Shown: positions 1 through 5,320 of the stretch, one piece after another
Numbering within the stretch: position 1 is the first letter of the stretch
How the letters are laid out: every line of letters starts with the position of its first letter
DNA from: Pseudomonadota bacterium
GTDB lineage: Bacteria; Pseudomonadota; Gammaproteobacteria; Burkholderiales; Burkholderiaceae_C
Length of the DNA: 5,320 nucleotides
Reading direction: 5' to 3'
Assembly: GCA_018241985.1 (NCBI GenBank)
Contig: JAFECV010000176.1
Span: forward strand, 1 to 5,320
Notes under the pieces: model-generated
What the model was told of the DNA's origin: nothing
The model's database searches: none
Seen by the model: only the letters and a program-made list of their open reading frames with translations
Program-made: the position numbers and the translations under genes

Positions 1-440
1 CATTGCCGCGTGGCGAACGACACCTGGGCCTCGTGATGCGGCGAGATGCCGTGCAGTCCGTGCGTGGCCTTGGCCCACCATTCCTCGTTCAGCAGGAACG
101 ACTGCTGCAGCAGGTCGAACGGCCAGTTGCGCCACGCCGGGTCGGCAAAGCGGCGATCGGTCTCGGGCGGTTCGACGCAGGTGTCGCAGGCGCCGGCCTG
201 CACCCGCTCGGTGACATAGCGCGCCAGCCGGCTCGACTGGGCCAGCGCAAAGCGCAGCAGTTCGACCCGCTGCGCCGGCGACAGCGCGAGGTGCATGGCC
301 CAGTCGCTCCAGGCCAGCCACGGCGACACCGGCGACAGCGGCATGACCGTGCTGCCCAGCGCGCCGTGCAGTTCGCAGTCCAGCCGCTCGGCTGGCGTCG
401 GCGGTGTCGGTATCGGGAGATCGCTGGTGTTCTTCAACAT
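1..440 (-). CDS. phaC: Polyhydroxyalkanoate synthase, N-terminal part (3' end beyond window)
   Basis: Poly(3-hydroxyalkanoate) polymerases link hydroxyacyl-CoA units into cytoplasmic storage polyester. Only the first 146 codons are inside the window and the frame is still open at its left edge; full enzymes are usually about 560-600 residues. From residue ~95 the text matches the PhaC N-terminal domain: DRRFADPAWRNWPFDLLQQS (residues 95-114), then a WW pair at 121-122 and an HH pair at 135-136. Residues 1-50 are Pro- and Trp-rich and variable. The catalytic Cys-Asp-His residues lie in the missing part. The ATG at 438-440 is chosen because GGAGGA sits 6 nt upstream. The gene follows atpG on the same strand after a ~295-nt gap, so it may have its own promoter or be read through from the ATPase genes. 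This subtype differs from the best-known class I enzyme in its N-terminal region. Family assignment is firm; the class is inferred. Confidence 0.88.
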   Translation of the reverse strand, partial: MLKNTSDLPIPTPPTPAERLDCELHGALGSTVMPLSPVSPWLAWSDWAMHLALSPAQRVELLRFALAQSSRLARYVTERVQAGACDTCVEPPETDRRFADPAWRNWPFDLLQQSFLLNEEWWAKATHGLHGISPHHEAQVSFATRQ

Positions 441-446
441 GGGGTG

Positions 447-452
447 TCCTCC
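447..452 (-). promoter_or_regulatory. Shine-Dalgarno of phaC
   Basis: The minus strand reads GGAGGA, ending 6 nt before the phaC ATG (GGAGG to ATG is 7 nt). It fixes the start of phaC at position 440. It lies directly downstream of the inverted repeat at 454-479, with one base between. Confidence 0.75.
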
Positions 453-453
453 A

Positions 454-479
454 GGCCACGTTCGACGCGGCACGTGGCC
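454..479 (-). repeat. Perfect 8-bp inverted repeat in the phaC leader
   Basis: GGCCACGT (454-461 on the plus strand) and ACGTGGCC (472-479) are perfect inverted copies around a 10-nt spacer. In RNA this gives an 8-bp GC-rich hairpin ending one base before the phaC Shine-Dalgarno; in DNA it could be a dimeric operator half-site pair. No downstream U-tract follows, so it is not a simple intrinsic terminator. The structure is seen; a regulatory role is inference. Confidence 0.4.
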
Positions 480-530
480 GTCCACGCACACAGCATATCG
501 CGGCCGCCCAGCGCCGTTGCTGCGCTGCAT

Positions 531-557
531 CAAGCCCGCACGGGGCTCGGGCCCTTG
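531..557 (-). other. Imperfect GC-rich stem-loop, atpG-phaC gap
   Basis: On the plus strand CAAGCCCG (531-538) can pair with CGGGCCCTTG (548-557) if two bases bulge. The minus-strand transcript would form a GC-rich hairpin about 180 nt after the atpG stop. The bases after it (TTGATG) lack a U-run, so an intrinsic terminator is not supported; it could be an RNA-stabilising or attenuating structure, or chance in GC-rich DNA. Confidence 0.2.
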
Positions 558-571
558 CCGGGTGTGCTTAT

Positions 572-592
572 CCCCAACGGCTTGTTGCGGGG
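572..592 (-). other. Imperfect stem-loop after the small candidate ORF
   Basis: On the plus strand CCCCAAC (572-578) faces GTTGCGGGG (584-592) across a 5-nt loop, pairing CCCC/GGGG and AAC/GTT with a 2-nt GC bulge. It starts 8 nt after the end of the candidate small reading frame in the direction of transcription. It has no U-tract, so any termination would be weak or Rho-assisted. Short GC stems arise easily by chance here. Confidence 0.2.
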
Positions 593-599
593 CAGCATA

Positions 600-741
600 T
601 CAGCCGAACGCCAGGCAGGCATTGATTTCGGTCAGGCGCTTGCCGAAGCCGCCATCATTCATCATGTCGCGGCCGGTCAGCCGCGCACAGGTCGGGCTCG
701 CGCAGAACGCAGGCCACGACCGGCGTGCCATGCCTCAGCAT
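600..741 (-). pseudogene. Possible small protein gene with a frameshift, between atpG and phaC
   Basis: I do not recognise this. An ATG at 739-741 overlaps the atpG stop as ATGCTGA, the usual form of translational coupling, and opens MLRHGTPVVACVLREPDLC. That frame then runs into an unconvincing tail and stops at 655-657. A second frame carries on with RLTGRDMMNDGGFGKRL followed by TEINACLAFG and stops at 600-602. Adding one GC dinucleotide to the short GCGC run near 683-687 would join the two into one 47-residue protein. Both pieces have high GC at third positions by hand count (18 of 20 and 23 of 27), higher than the end of atpG. No Shine-Dalgarno is visible. It could be a decayed gene, a base-calling error in a GC repeat, or chance open frames. 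Confidence 0.28.
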
Positions 742-1601
742 GAAGGTGCCGCCGCAGGATCGATTCCAGACGCGGACAACTCCACGATTTCGGCAGTGAT
801 GCTTTCCTGGCGTACGCGGCGGAACTCGGCCTCCAGCGCATCGCGCTTGTGCGCGACATTGGCATGCGCGGTGATCATCGCCTGCACGCGCGCCTGGTTT
901 TCGGCGGCGAAGGACAGCAGTAGCGCCTCGCACAGCTCGGCGAACACGTATTCGAGCGCGAGACGCGCGGTAAGCTCGCGCGGAGGAAGGTCGATGCGTG
1001 GCGGAAAGCGCCGCGACGCGACCGGAAAGCGCGCGTAGTCGAATGGCAGCAGCCAGCGTCGCACCACGCTGAAGCTGGCGGCTTGTGGAACCGCGTAAAC
1101 CAGCGCCACACGCGCGATCGCGGCGTCATCGAGCCGGGCGTAGAGCGCATCGGCGATGCGACCGGCCAGCGCAGGCACTTGGTCGGGATGCGCGATCATT
1201 GGCGCGCTCCAGTCGGGCTCGCTGCCGCGCATGCGTTGCACGCTCAGGCCACGGCCGCCGATCAGGAAGCGCGCGCCGGCCGCCACCGCGTCGGCGGCGT
1301 CGAGCACGCGCTCGTTGAAACTGCCCGCGAAACCTTGTTCGGCACACAGTGCGATGCAAAGCGTCGCCGGCGCAGCGCCGTTGGACGGCGGTACGGCGGA
1401 CGGCGATTCGTATGGCGGCAGCAGCGCCAGCGCCTCGCCGATCGCGCCGGCAATGGTCTGCGCATAGGCCTGGATGGCAGTCAGGCGCATGCGCGCCTCG
1501 CGCGAACGCGCCGCGGCGATCGCACGCAGGGCGCCGATCACGCTGCCAAGCTGGCGCGTGGTCGCGATGCGCGTGGACACGTCGGCGAGACGCTCGCTCA
1601 T
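735..1601 (-). CDS. atpG: F1-type ATPase gamma subunit, N-ATPase-like
   Basis: Gamma is the central rotor shaft of F1, coupling rotation of the membrane ring to catalysis in the alpha3beta3 head. At 288 residues it is full length. The N-terminal helix (residues 1-60) begins MSERLADVSTRI and keeps the coiled-coil pattern of the family; LCAEQGFAGSFNERV (85-99) matches the conserved central strand and Gly-rich turn; the C-terminal helix (225-278) ends VRQESITAEIVELSASG, the counterpart of the usual RQAAIT-x-E-[IL]-x-E-[IL] ending. The ATG at 1599-1601 is supported by a strong Shine-Dalgarno. It follows alpha by 78 nt. No beta or epsilon gene follows, so gamma is the last ATPase gene here, as in N-ATPase operons (atpDCQRBEFAG) and unlike the standard operon, where beta comes next. 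The divergent N-terminus also fits the N-ATPase group. The gene looks intact, but its partner alpha is truncated by the upstream fusion. Confidence 0.9.
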   Translation of the reverse strand: MSERLADVSTRIATTRQLGSVIGALRAIAAARSREARMRLTAIQAYAQTIAGAIGEALALLPPYESPSAVPPSNGAAPATLCIALCAEQGFAGSFNERVLDAADAVAAGARFLIGGRGLSVQRMRGSEPDWSAPMIAHPDQVPALAGRIADALYARLDDAAIARVALVYAVPQAASFSVVRRWLLPFDYARFPVASRRFPPRIDLPPRELTARLALEYVFAELCEALLLSFAAENQARVQAMITAHANVAHKRDALEAEFRRVRQESITAEIVELSASGIDPAAAPSC

Positions 1602-1607
1602 TGAGTC

Positions 1608-1613
1608 ACCTCC
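1608..1613 (-). promoter_or_regulatory. Shine-Dalgarno of atpG
   Basis: The minus strand reads GGAGGT; GGAGG is 7 nt before the ATG at 1601. This strong site shows that gamma can start translation independently of the upstream fused frame. It also overlaps the TGA that ends the 25-codon mini-frame starting on the alpha stop. Confidence 0.8.
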
Positions 1614-1618
1614 GTGCT

Positions 1619-1634
1619 TCGCACTGCGGTGCGA
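1619..1634 (-). other. Tetraloop hairpin between alpha and gamma genes
   Basis: TCGCAC (1619-1624) and GTGCGA (1629-1634) are perfect inverted arms around a 4-nt loop. The hairpin ends 5 nt before the gamma Shine-Dalgarno in the minus-strand transcript. Its place suggests a role in setting gamma translation or mRNA stability, which is inference. It is too short and lacks a U-tract for a terminator. Confidence 0.35.
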
Positions 1635-1679
1635 GCCCCCGCGCTGCGGAAGGTTGCGCGGCGCTTGCCGGGAGCGGGC

Positions 1680-4600
1680 TCATGGCGTGGCCGCTGGTGC
1701 CGCGGAGGCAATCGACTGTGCGAGACGGCGCACCACGCCGATCAGCGCGTCGCGCGCGGCGGCGTCCAGTTCGCCGCCTGTACGCAGGGCCTTTGTCTGC
1801 GCCGGCGCTTCGGCATCGAGCTGCGCCGCCAGGCGCGGACGCAATTCGGCGATCAGTGCGGGCGGGTGGGCATCGAATACGCCGGCGTCGAGCGCGGCGA
1901 GCAGGGCGATCTGGTCAGTCAGGCGCAGTGCCGCGAAACGCGGCTGAATCAGCAGTGCGCGGATACGCTCGCCCCGCGCGATCTGGTCCTTCACGCGGCT
2001 GTCTCCGAGACCGCCGAAGCGTGTGAACATCTCCAGTTCCAGGAACTGCGAATAGTCCAGTCGCAGCCGGCCCGAGACCGCGCGCAGGGCGTGCGTCTGC
2101 GCCTTGCCGCCGACGCGGCTGACCGACAGGCCGACCTCCACCGCGGGGCGCAGGTTCGCGGCGAACAGATGGCTGTCCAGCACGATCTGGCCGTCGGTGA
2201 TCGAGATCAGGTTCGTCGGGATGTACGCAGATAGCGCACCCGCCTCGGTCTGTGCGATCGGCAATGCGGTCAGCGAGCCGCCGCCGAGAGCCGGCGACAG
2301 CTGTGCGGCGCGTTCGAGCAGGCGCGCATGCAGGTAGAAGATGTCGCCCGGGTAGGCCTCGCGGCCGGGCGGCTGGCGCGTCAGCAGCGCGAGCTCGCGG
2401 TGCGTCGCCGCGTGCTTGGTGAGGTCATCGATCACGATCAGCGCATGCTGGCCGCGATCGCGGAAGTATTCGGCGATCGTGAAGCCGGCGAACGGCGCGA
2501 GCCATTGCAGGCCGGCCGGATCGGCGGCCGCGGCGACGACGAACACACAGCGCTCCGGCGCGCCGTGCGTGCGCACGGCCTCGATGACCTGGCGCACCGC
2601 GTTCGCGCGCTGGCCGACCGCCACGTAGACGCAGACCATGTCGGAGTGCTTCTGGTTGATGATGGCGTCCACGGCAAGCGAGGTCTTGCCGGTGGCGCGG
2701 TCGCCGATGATCAGTTCGCGCTGACCGCGGCCGATCGCGAACAGCGCGTCGACGACGAGCACGCCGGTATGCACCGGCTTCGTCACGAGCGCACGATCGG
2801 CAATCGCGGGTGCGGCGCGTTCCACCGGCATCCGGGCCTCCACCGCCACGGCCTCGTCGCCGTCGAGCGGCCGGCCCATCGGATCGATGACGCGGCCGAG
2901 CAGGCCAGGGCCGACCGGCACGCGCAAGACCTCGCCGGTGCCGGTGACCGGCGAGCCCGCCTCGATCGCGTCGCTCTCGTCGAGCAGCACCGCGCCGATG
3001 CGCTCGGGGTCGAAGAACATGTGCTCGGTGCGGCACAGCCCGATCCCCTCGGCGCCGAATTTCCGCGCCGTGCTGGCATCCAGCGGCGTCTCGGCGTTCG
3101 CGCGCACGCGCATGCGGCGGATCTCGTCGGCCCAGCCCATCAGCGTCGCGAAGTCGCCGGACAGGCTCGGCTCGACCATGCCGACGGCGCCCACGAACAC
3201 CTCGCCGGTCGCGCCGTCGATGGTGATGATGTCGCCCGCATGCACCTGCTTGCCGCCGGCCGAAAGCGTCTGCGCGCCGTAATCCACCGAGATGCCGCCG
3301 GCGCCCGCGACGCAGGGCCGGCCCATGCCGCGCGCCACCACGGCGGCGTGGCTGGTCATGCCGCCGCGCGTCGTCAGGATGCCGCGGGCGGCGTGCATGC
3401 CGTGGATGTCCTCGGGGCTCGTCTCGATGCGCACCAGGATCACCGCCTCGCCCTTGTCGGCGCGGCTTTCCGCCTCGTCGGCGCTGAACACCACGGACCC
3501 GCTCGCGGCGCCCGGGCTCGCCGGCAGGCCCTTGGAGAGCAGCGTGCGCGCCGCCTTCGGGTCGAGCGTCGGGTGCAGCAACTGGTCGAGCGAGGCCGGG
3601 TTCACGCGCTGCACCGCTTCCTTGCGGTCGATCAGCCCCTCGTTGGCCATCTCGACCGCGATGCGCAGGCTCGCGGCGGCGGTGCGCTTGCCGTTGCGGG
3701 TCTGCAGCATGTACAGCTTCTTCTGCTGCACGGTGAATTCCAGGTCCTGCATGTCGCGGTAGTGCCGCTCCAGCGTCTCGCGCACGTGCATCAGGTCGGC
3801 GTACGCGCCCGGCATCGCCTCTTCCATGCTCACTTCGCCCGGCTTGGCGCGCGCCTTCGCCATCGGCTGCGGCGTGCGGATGCCCGCCACCACGTCCTCG
3901 CCCTGCGCGTTCACCAGGTACTCGCCGTAGAACACGTTCTCGCCGGTCGAAGGGTCGCGGGTGAAGCACACGCCGGTCGCGCAATCCTCGCCCATGTTGC
4001 CGAACACCATCGCCTGCACGTTGACGGCGGTGCCCCAGCTCGCGGGGATGTCGTGCAGCTTGCGGTAGGTGTTGGCGCGCGGGTTCATCCAGCTCCCGAA
4101 CACCGCGCCGATCGCGCCCCACAACTGCTCATGCGGGTCCTGCGGAAACGGCTTGCCGGTCTCGCCGTGCACCATCTCCTTGTAGCCATCGACCACGCGG
4201 TGCCAGTCGGAGGCGGTCAGCGCCGTATCCTCGACCACGCCCGCATCCATCTTGACGTGCTCGATGATCTCCTCGAACCGGTGATGCTCGACGCCGAGCA
4301 CCACGCTGCCGTACATCTGGATGAAGCGGCGGTAGCTGTCCCAGGCGAAGCGCGCGTCGCCGGAGGCTTCGCCCAGCCCCTCGACGGTCGCGTCGTTCAG
4401 GCCGAGATTCAGCACCGTGTCCATCATGCCCGGCATCGAGACGCGCGCGCCGGAGCGGACGGAGACCAGCAGCGGCTTGTGCTTGTCGCCGAAGATCAGC
4501 CCGACCGCGGTCGCGATGCGCTGCATCGCCTCCTCGACCTGCGCCGCAAGCTCGGCCGGATAGGCGTGCTTGTTGTCGTAGTAGGCGGTGCAGACTTCGG

Positions 4601-4742
4601 TCGTGATGGTGAAGCCCGGTGGCACCGGCAGCCCGATGCTGGCCATTTCGGCAAGGTTCGCGCCCTTGCCGCCCAGCAGATTCTTCATCTCGGCGCGGCC
4701 CTCGTTGTGCCCGGCGCCGAAGCTGTACACCCATTTGGTCAT
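1680..4742 (-). CDS. ppdK-atpA: In-frame chimera: N-terminal PPDK fused to C-terminal F1 ATPase alpha
   Basis: This is one open frame of 1020 codons. Residues 1-581 are pyruvate, phosphate dikinase (ATP + phosphate + pyruvate to AMP + PPi + PEP). The ATP-grasp part has [10 protein letters not shown] (24-33; Lys26), SVRSG (94-98; Arg96) and the [11 protein letters not shown] strand (344-354; with Glu335 and Gln347 as likely ATP-site residues). The swivelling phosphohistidine domain has [12 protein letters not shown] (460-471) with His465. The PEP/pyruvate barrel is only begun: GIGLCRTEH (566-574), Arg571. About 300 residues of the usual ~880 are missing, including the catalytic Cys and the metal-binding acidic residues. 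Residues ~582-1020 are ATPase alpha: Walker [10 protein letters not shown] (680-688), Walker B LIVIDD (768-773), the family signature [10 protein letters not shown] (866-875) and arginine finger Arg876, then a full C-terminal helical domain. Alpha lacks its start and ~70 residues of beta-barrel. The nearest known natural fusion of these families is none that I know of. It may be a rearrangement or a chimeric join; neither parental activity looks complete. Confidence 0.85.
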   Translation of the reverse strand: MTKWVYSFGAGHNEGRAEMKNLLGGKGANLAEMASIGLPVPPGFTITTEVCTAYYDNKHAYPAELAAQVEEAMQRIATAVGLIFGDKHKPLLVSVRSGARVSMPGMMDTVLNLGLNDATVEGLGEASGDARFAWDSYRRFIQMYGSVVLGVEHHRFEEIIEHVKMDAGVVEDTALTASDWHRVVDGYKEMVHGETGKPFPQDPHEQLWGAIGAVFGSWMNPRANTYRKLHDIPASWGTAVNVQAMVFGNMGEDCATGVCFTRDPSTGENVFYGEYLVNAQGEDVVAGIRTPQPMAKARAKPGEVSMEEAMPGAYADLMHVRETLERHYRDMQDLEFTVQQKKLYMLQTRNGKRTAAASLRIAVEMANEGLIDRKEAVQRVNPASLDQLLHPTLDPKAARTLLSKGLPASPGAASGSVVFSADEAESRADKGEAVILVRIETSPEDIHGMHAARGILTTRGGMTSHAAVVARGMGRPCVAGAGGISVDYGAQTLSAGGKQVHAGDIITIDGATGEVFVGAVGMVEPSLSGDFATLMGWADEIRRMRVRANAETPLDASTARKFGAEGIGLCRTEHMFFDPERIGAVLLDESDAIEAGSPVTGTGEVLRVPVGPGLLGRVIDPMGRPLDGDEAVAVEARMPVERAAPAIADRALVTKPVHTGVLVVDALFAIGRGQRELIIGDRATGKTSLAVDAIINQKHSDMVCVYVAVGQRANAVRQVIEAVRTHGAPERCVFVVAAAADPAGLQWLAPFAGFTIAEYFRDRGQHALIVIDDLTKHAATHRELALLTRQPPGREAYPGDIFYLHARLLERAAQLSPALGGGSLTALPIAQTEAGALSAYIPTNLISITDGQIVLDSHLFAANLRPAVEVGLSVSRVGGKAQTHALRAVSGRLRLDYSQFLELEMFTRFGGLGDSRVKDQIARGERIRALLIQPRFAALRLTDQIALLAALDAGVFDAHPPALIAELRPRLAAQLDAEAPAQTKALRTGGELDAAARDALIGVVRRLAQSIASAAPAATP
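2985..3002 (-). other. PPDK / ATPase alpha junction
   Basis: Residues 578-588 read [15 protein letters not shown] homologues after the RTEHMFF motif continue with R-I-x-A-V-R-E-M; alpha subunits of the N-ATPase type have I-G-A-V-L-L-D. The shared codons I582 to V585 (2988-2999) therefore fit either parent, and the break can only be placed within this stretch. At the DNA level this is a possible microhomology of roughly 10-14 bases, but the parental sequences are not in the window, so its length is inferred. Confidence 0.75.
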
Positions 4743-4752
4743 GGAACCCGGG

Positions 4753-4757
4753 CTCCC
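4753..4757 (-). promoter_or_regulatory. Likely Shine-Dalgarno of the ppdK start
   Basis: GGGAG lies between the glyS stop and the ATG at 4740-4742, with a 10-nt spacer, slightly long but usable. Directly following glyS with only 15 nt between, the frame is probably co-transcribed and partly coupled to glyS translation. It supports the MTKWVYSFG start, which matches the usual PPDK N-terminus. Confidence 0.5.
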
Positions 4758-5320
4758 TTACTGGCCTTCGATCCGTGAGAAATCCGCCGCCAGATGCATC
4801 GCCGCGCGCACGCGGGAGAGCAGGCGCAACCTGTTGCGCCGCAGCTCCGGCCGTTCGGCGTTCACCGTCACCTTGTCGAAGAATGCGTCAAGTTTCGGGC
4901 GCAGCGACGCCAGCGCCTCCATGGCCGGCGCGAACCGCTCATGCCCGAGCAGCCGCGCGACGTCCGCCTCCACCCGTTCCAGGGCCTGCGCCAGCGCCAG
5001 TTCCTCCGGCGCTTCGAGGAAGCGCGGATCGACGGCGCCGTCATGCGGCCCGTCCTTCTTTTCCTCGATGCGCAGGATGTTCGCCGCCCGCCGATACGCG
5101 GCCAGCAGATTGGCGCCGTCGTCGGTCCCGAGCAGGTCCGCCACGGCGTTGGTGCGTGCGAGCAGGCGGACAAGATCGTCGTCGATGCCAAGCCCCAGCA
5201 CCGCCGCCAGCACGTCGTGCCGCGCGCCCTCGGTGCGCAACTGCACGCGGAGCCGGTCGGCGAGGAACGCCAGCACGTCCGGCACGTCGAGCTGCGCCGG
5301 CAGCGTCTCCGCCGCCTGCG
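4758..5320 (-). CDS. glyS: Glycyl-tRNA synthetase beta subunit, C-terminal part (5' end beyond window)
   Basis: GlyS is the tRNA-binding beta chain of the bacterial alpha2beta2 glycyl-tRNA synthetase, which charges tRNA-Gly in the cytoplasm. The frame is open to the right edge and gives 186 residues of a protein usually near 690; the GTG at 5283-5285 is internal, since the frame continues upstream as QAAETLPAQLD. The visible part contains ADRLRVQLRTEG and, near the C-terminus, the DALR-type anticodon-binding helices with FFDKVTVNAE and NRLRLLSRVRAAM, ending ADFSRIEGQ and a TAA. These are hallmark GlyS endings, especially of Alphaproteobacteria. The gene for the alpha chain, glyQ, would normally lie further upstream, outside the window. 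The stop is 15 nt before the ppdK-atpA frame, suggesting one transcript. Identity is firm. Confidence 0.95.
   Translation of the reverse strand, partial: QAAETLPAQLDVPDVLAFLADRLRVQLRTEGARHDVLAAVLGLGIDDDLVRLLARTNAVADLLGTDDGANLLAAYRRAANILRIEEKKDGPHDGAVDPRFLEAPEELALAQALERVEADVARLLGHERFAPAMEALASLRPKLDAFFDKVTVNAERPELRRNRLRLLSRVRAAMHLAADFSRIEGQ

Noticed and set aside
465..485. Possible sigma-54 promoter (TGG-N10-TGC) upstream of phaC
   Set aside because: Only the GG and GC doublets at the right spacing match; most other consensus positions differ, and it overlaps the inverted repeat.
531..592. Intrinsic terminator of the atpG transcript
   Set aside because: The stems here have bulges and neither is followed by a U-run, so I list them only as stem-loops.
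491..601. Nine-base direct repeat CAGCATATC at 491-499 and 593-601, including -10-like TATGCT on the minus strand
   Set aside because: No -35-like element lies at 16-18 nt from either copy, and a single 9-base repeat is weak evidence for a binding site.
3..743. 246-codon open frame on the plus strand
   Set aside because: It is antisense to phaC and the leader; its Arg-rich translation has no family features, while the minus strand encodes a clear PhaC N-terminus.
2425..4122. 565-codon minus-strand frame in another register
   Set aside because: It is an Arg-rich shadow of the PPDK-alpha frame with no recognisable motifs.
2328..4778. 816-codon open frame on the plus strand
   Set aside because: It lies fully antisense to the PPDK-alpha frame, its translation is dominated by Arg, Ala, His and Gly with no recognisable domain, and such long antisense frames are common when third positions are nearly all G or C.

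Overview
The window is a high-GC proteobacterial segment with every supported gene on the minus strand. Reading in the direction of transcription (right to left) it holds: the C-terminal part of glycyl-tRNA synthetase beta (glyS, cut by the right edge); a 1020-codon uninterrupted reading frame whose first ~581 residues are pyruvate, phosphate dikinase (PPDK) and whose last ~439 residues are an F1-type ATPase alpha subunit; a complete F1-type gamma subunit (atpG); a possible small frameshifted reading frame; and the N-terminal quarter of a polyhydroxyalkanoate synthase (phaC, cut by the left edge).

Two gene neighbourhoods appear to be joined. The right part (glyS then ppdK, 15 nt apart) is an arrangement I associate with Alphaproteobacteria, and the GlyS C-terminus fits that. 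The left part (alpha, then gamma as the last ATPase gene, then a PHA synthase) looks like the 3' end of an N-ATPase operon, the alternative F1Fo ATPase whose gene order usually ends atpF-atpA-atpG with no delta gene; in the standard F1Fo operon a beta gene would follow gamma. The seam is inside the long frame near 2987-3000, where PPDK and ATPase alpha happen to share an I-x-A-V pattern. PPDK loses about 300 C-terminal residues (most of the PEP/pyruvate barrel), and alpha loses its start codon and about 70 N-terminal residues (most of the beta-barrel).

The fused frame is the outstanding feature. It is perfectly in frame and has a start codon and a plausible ribosome binding site, but both halves lack essential parts. 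It is therefore either a real rearrangement with a probably non-functional or repurposed product, or a chimeric junction made during library construction or assembly. The sequence alone cannot decide. Hand counts of GC at third codon positions show no break at the seam.

The roughly 295-nt gap between atpG and phaC holds a candidate 47-residue reading frame broken by a possible GC-dinucleotide loss, three potential stem-loops and a good Shine-Dalgarno for phaC. The gap between alpha and gamma (78 nt) holds a tetraloop hairpin and a strong Shine-Dalgarno for gamma. I found no tRNA, rRNA, insertion sequence, CRISPR array or convincing sigma-70 promoter.
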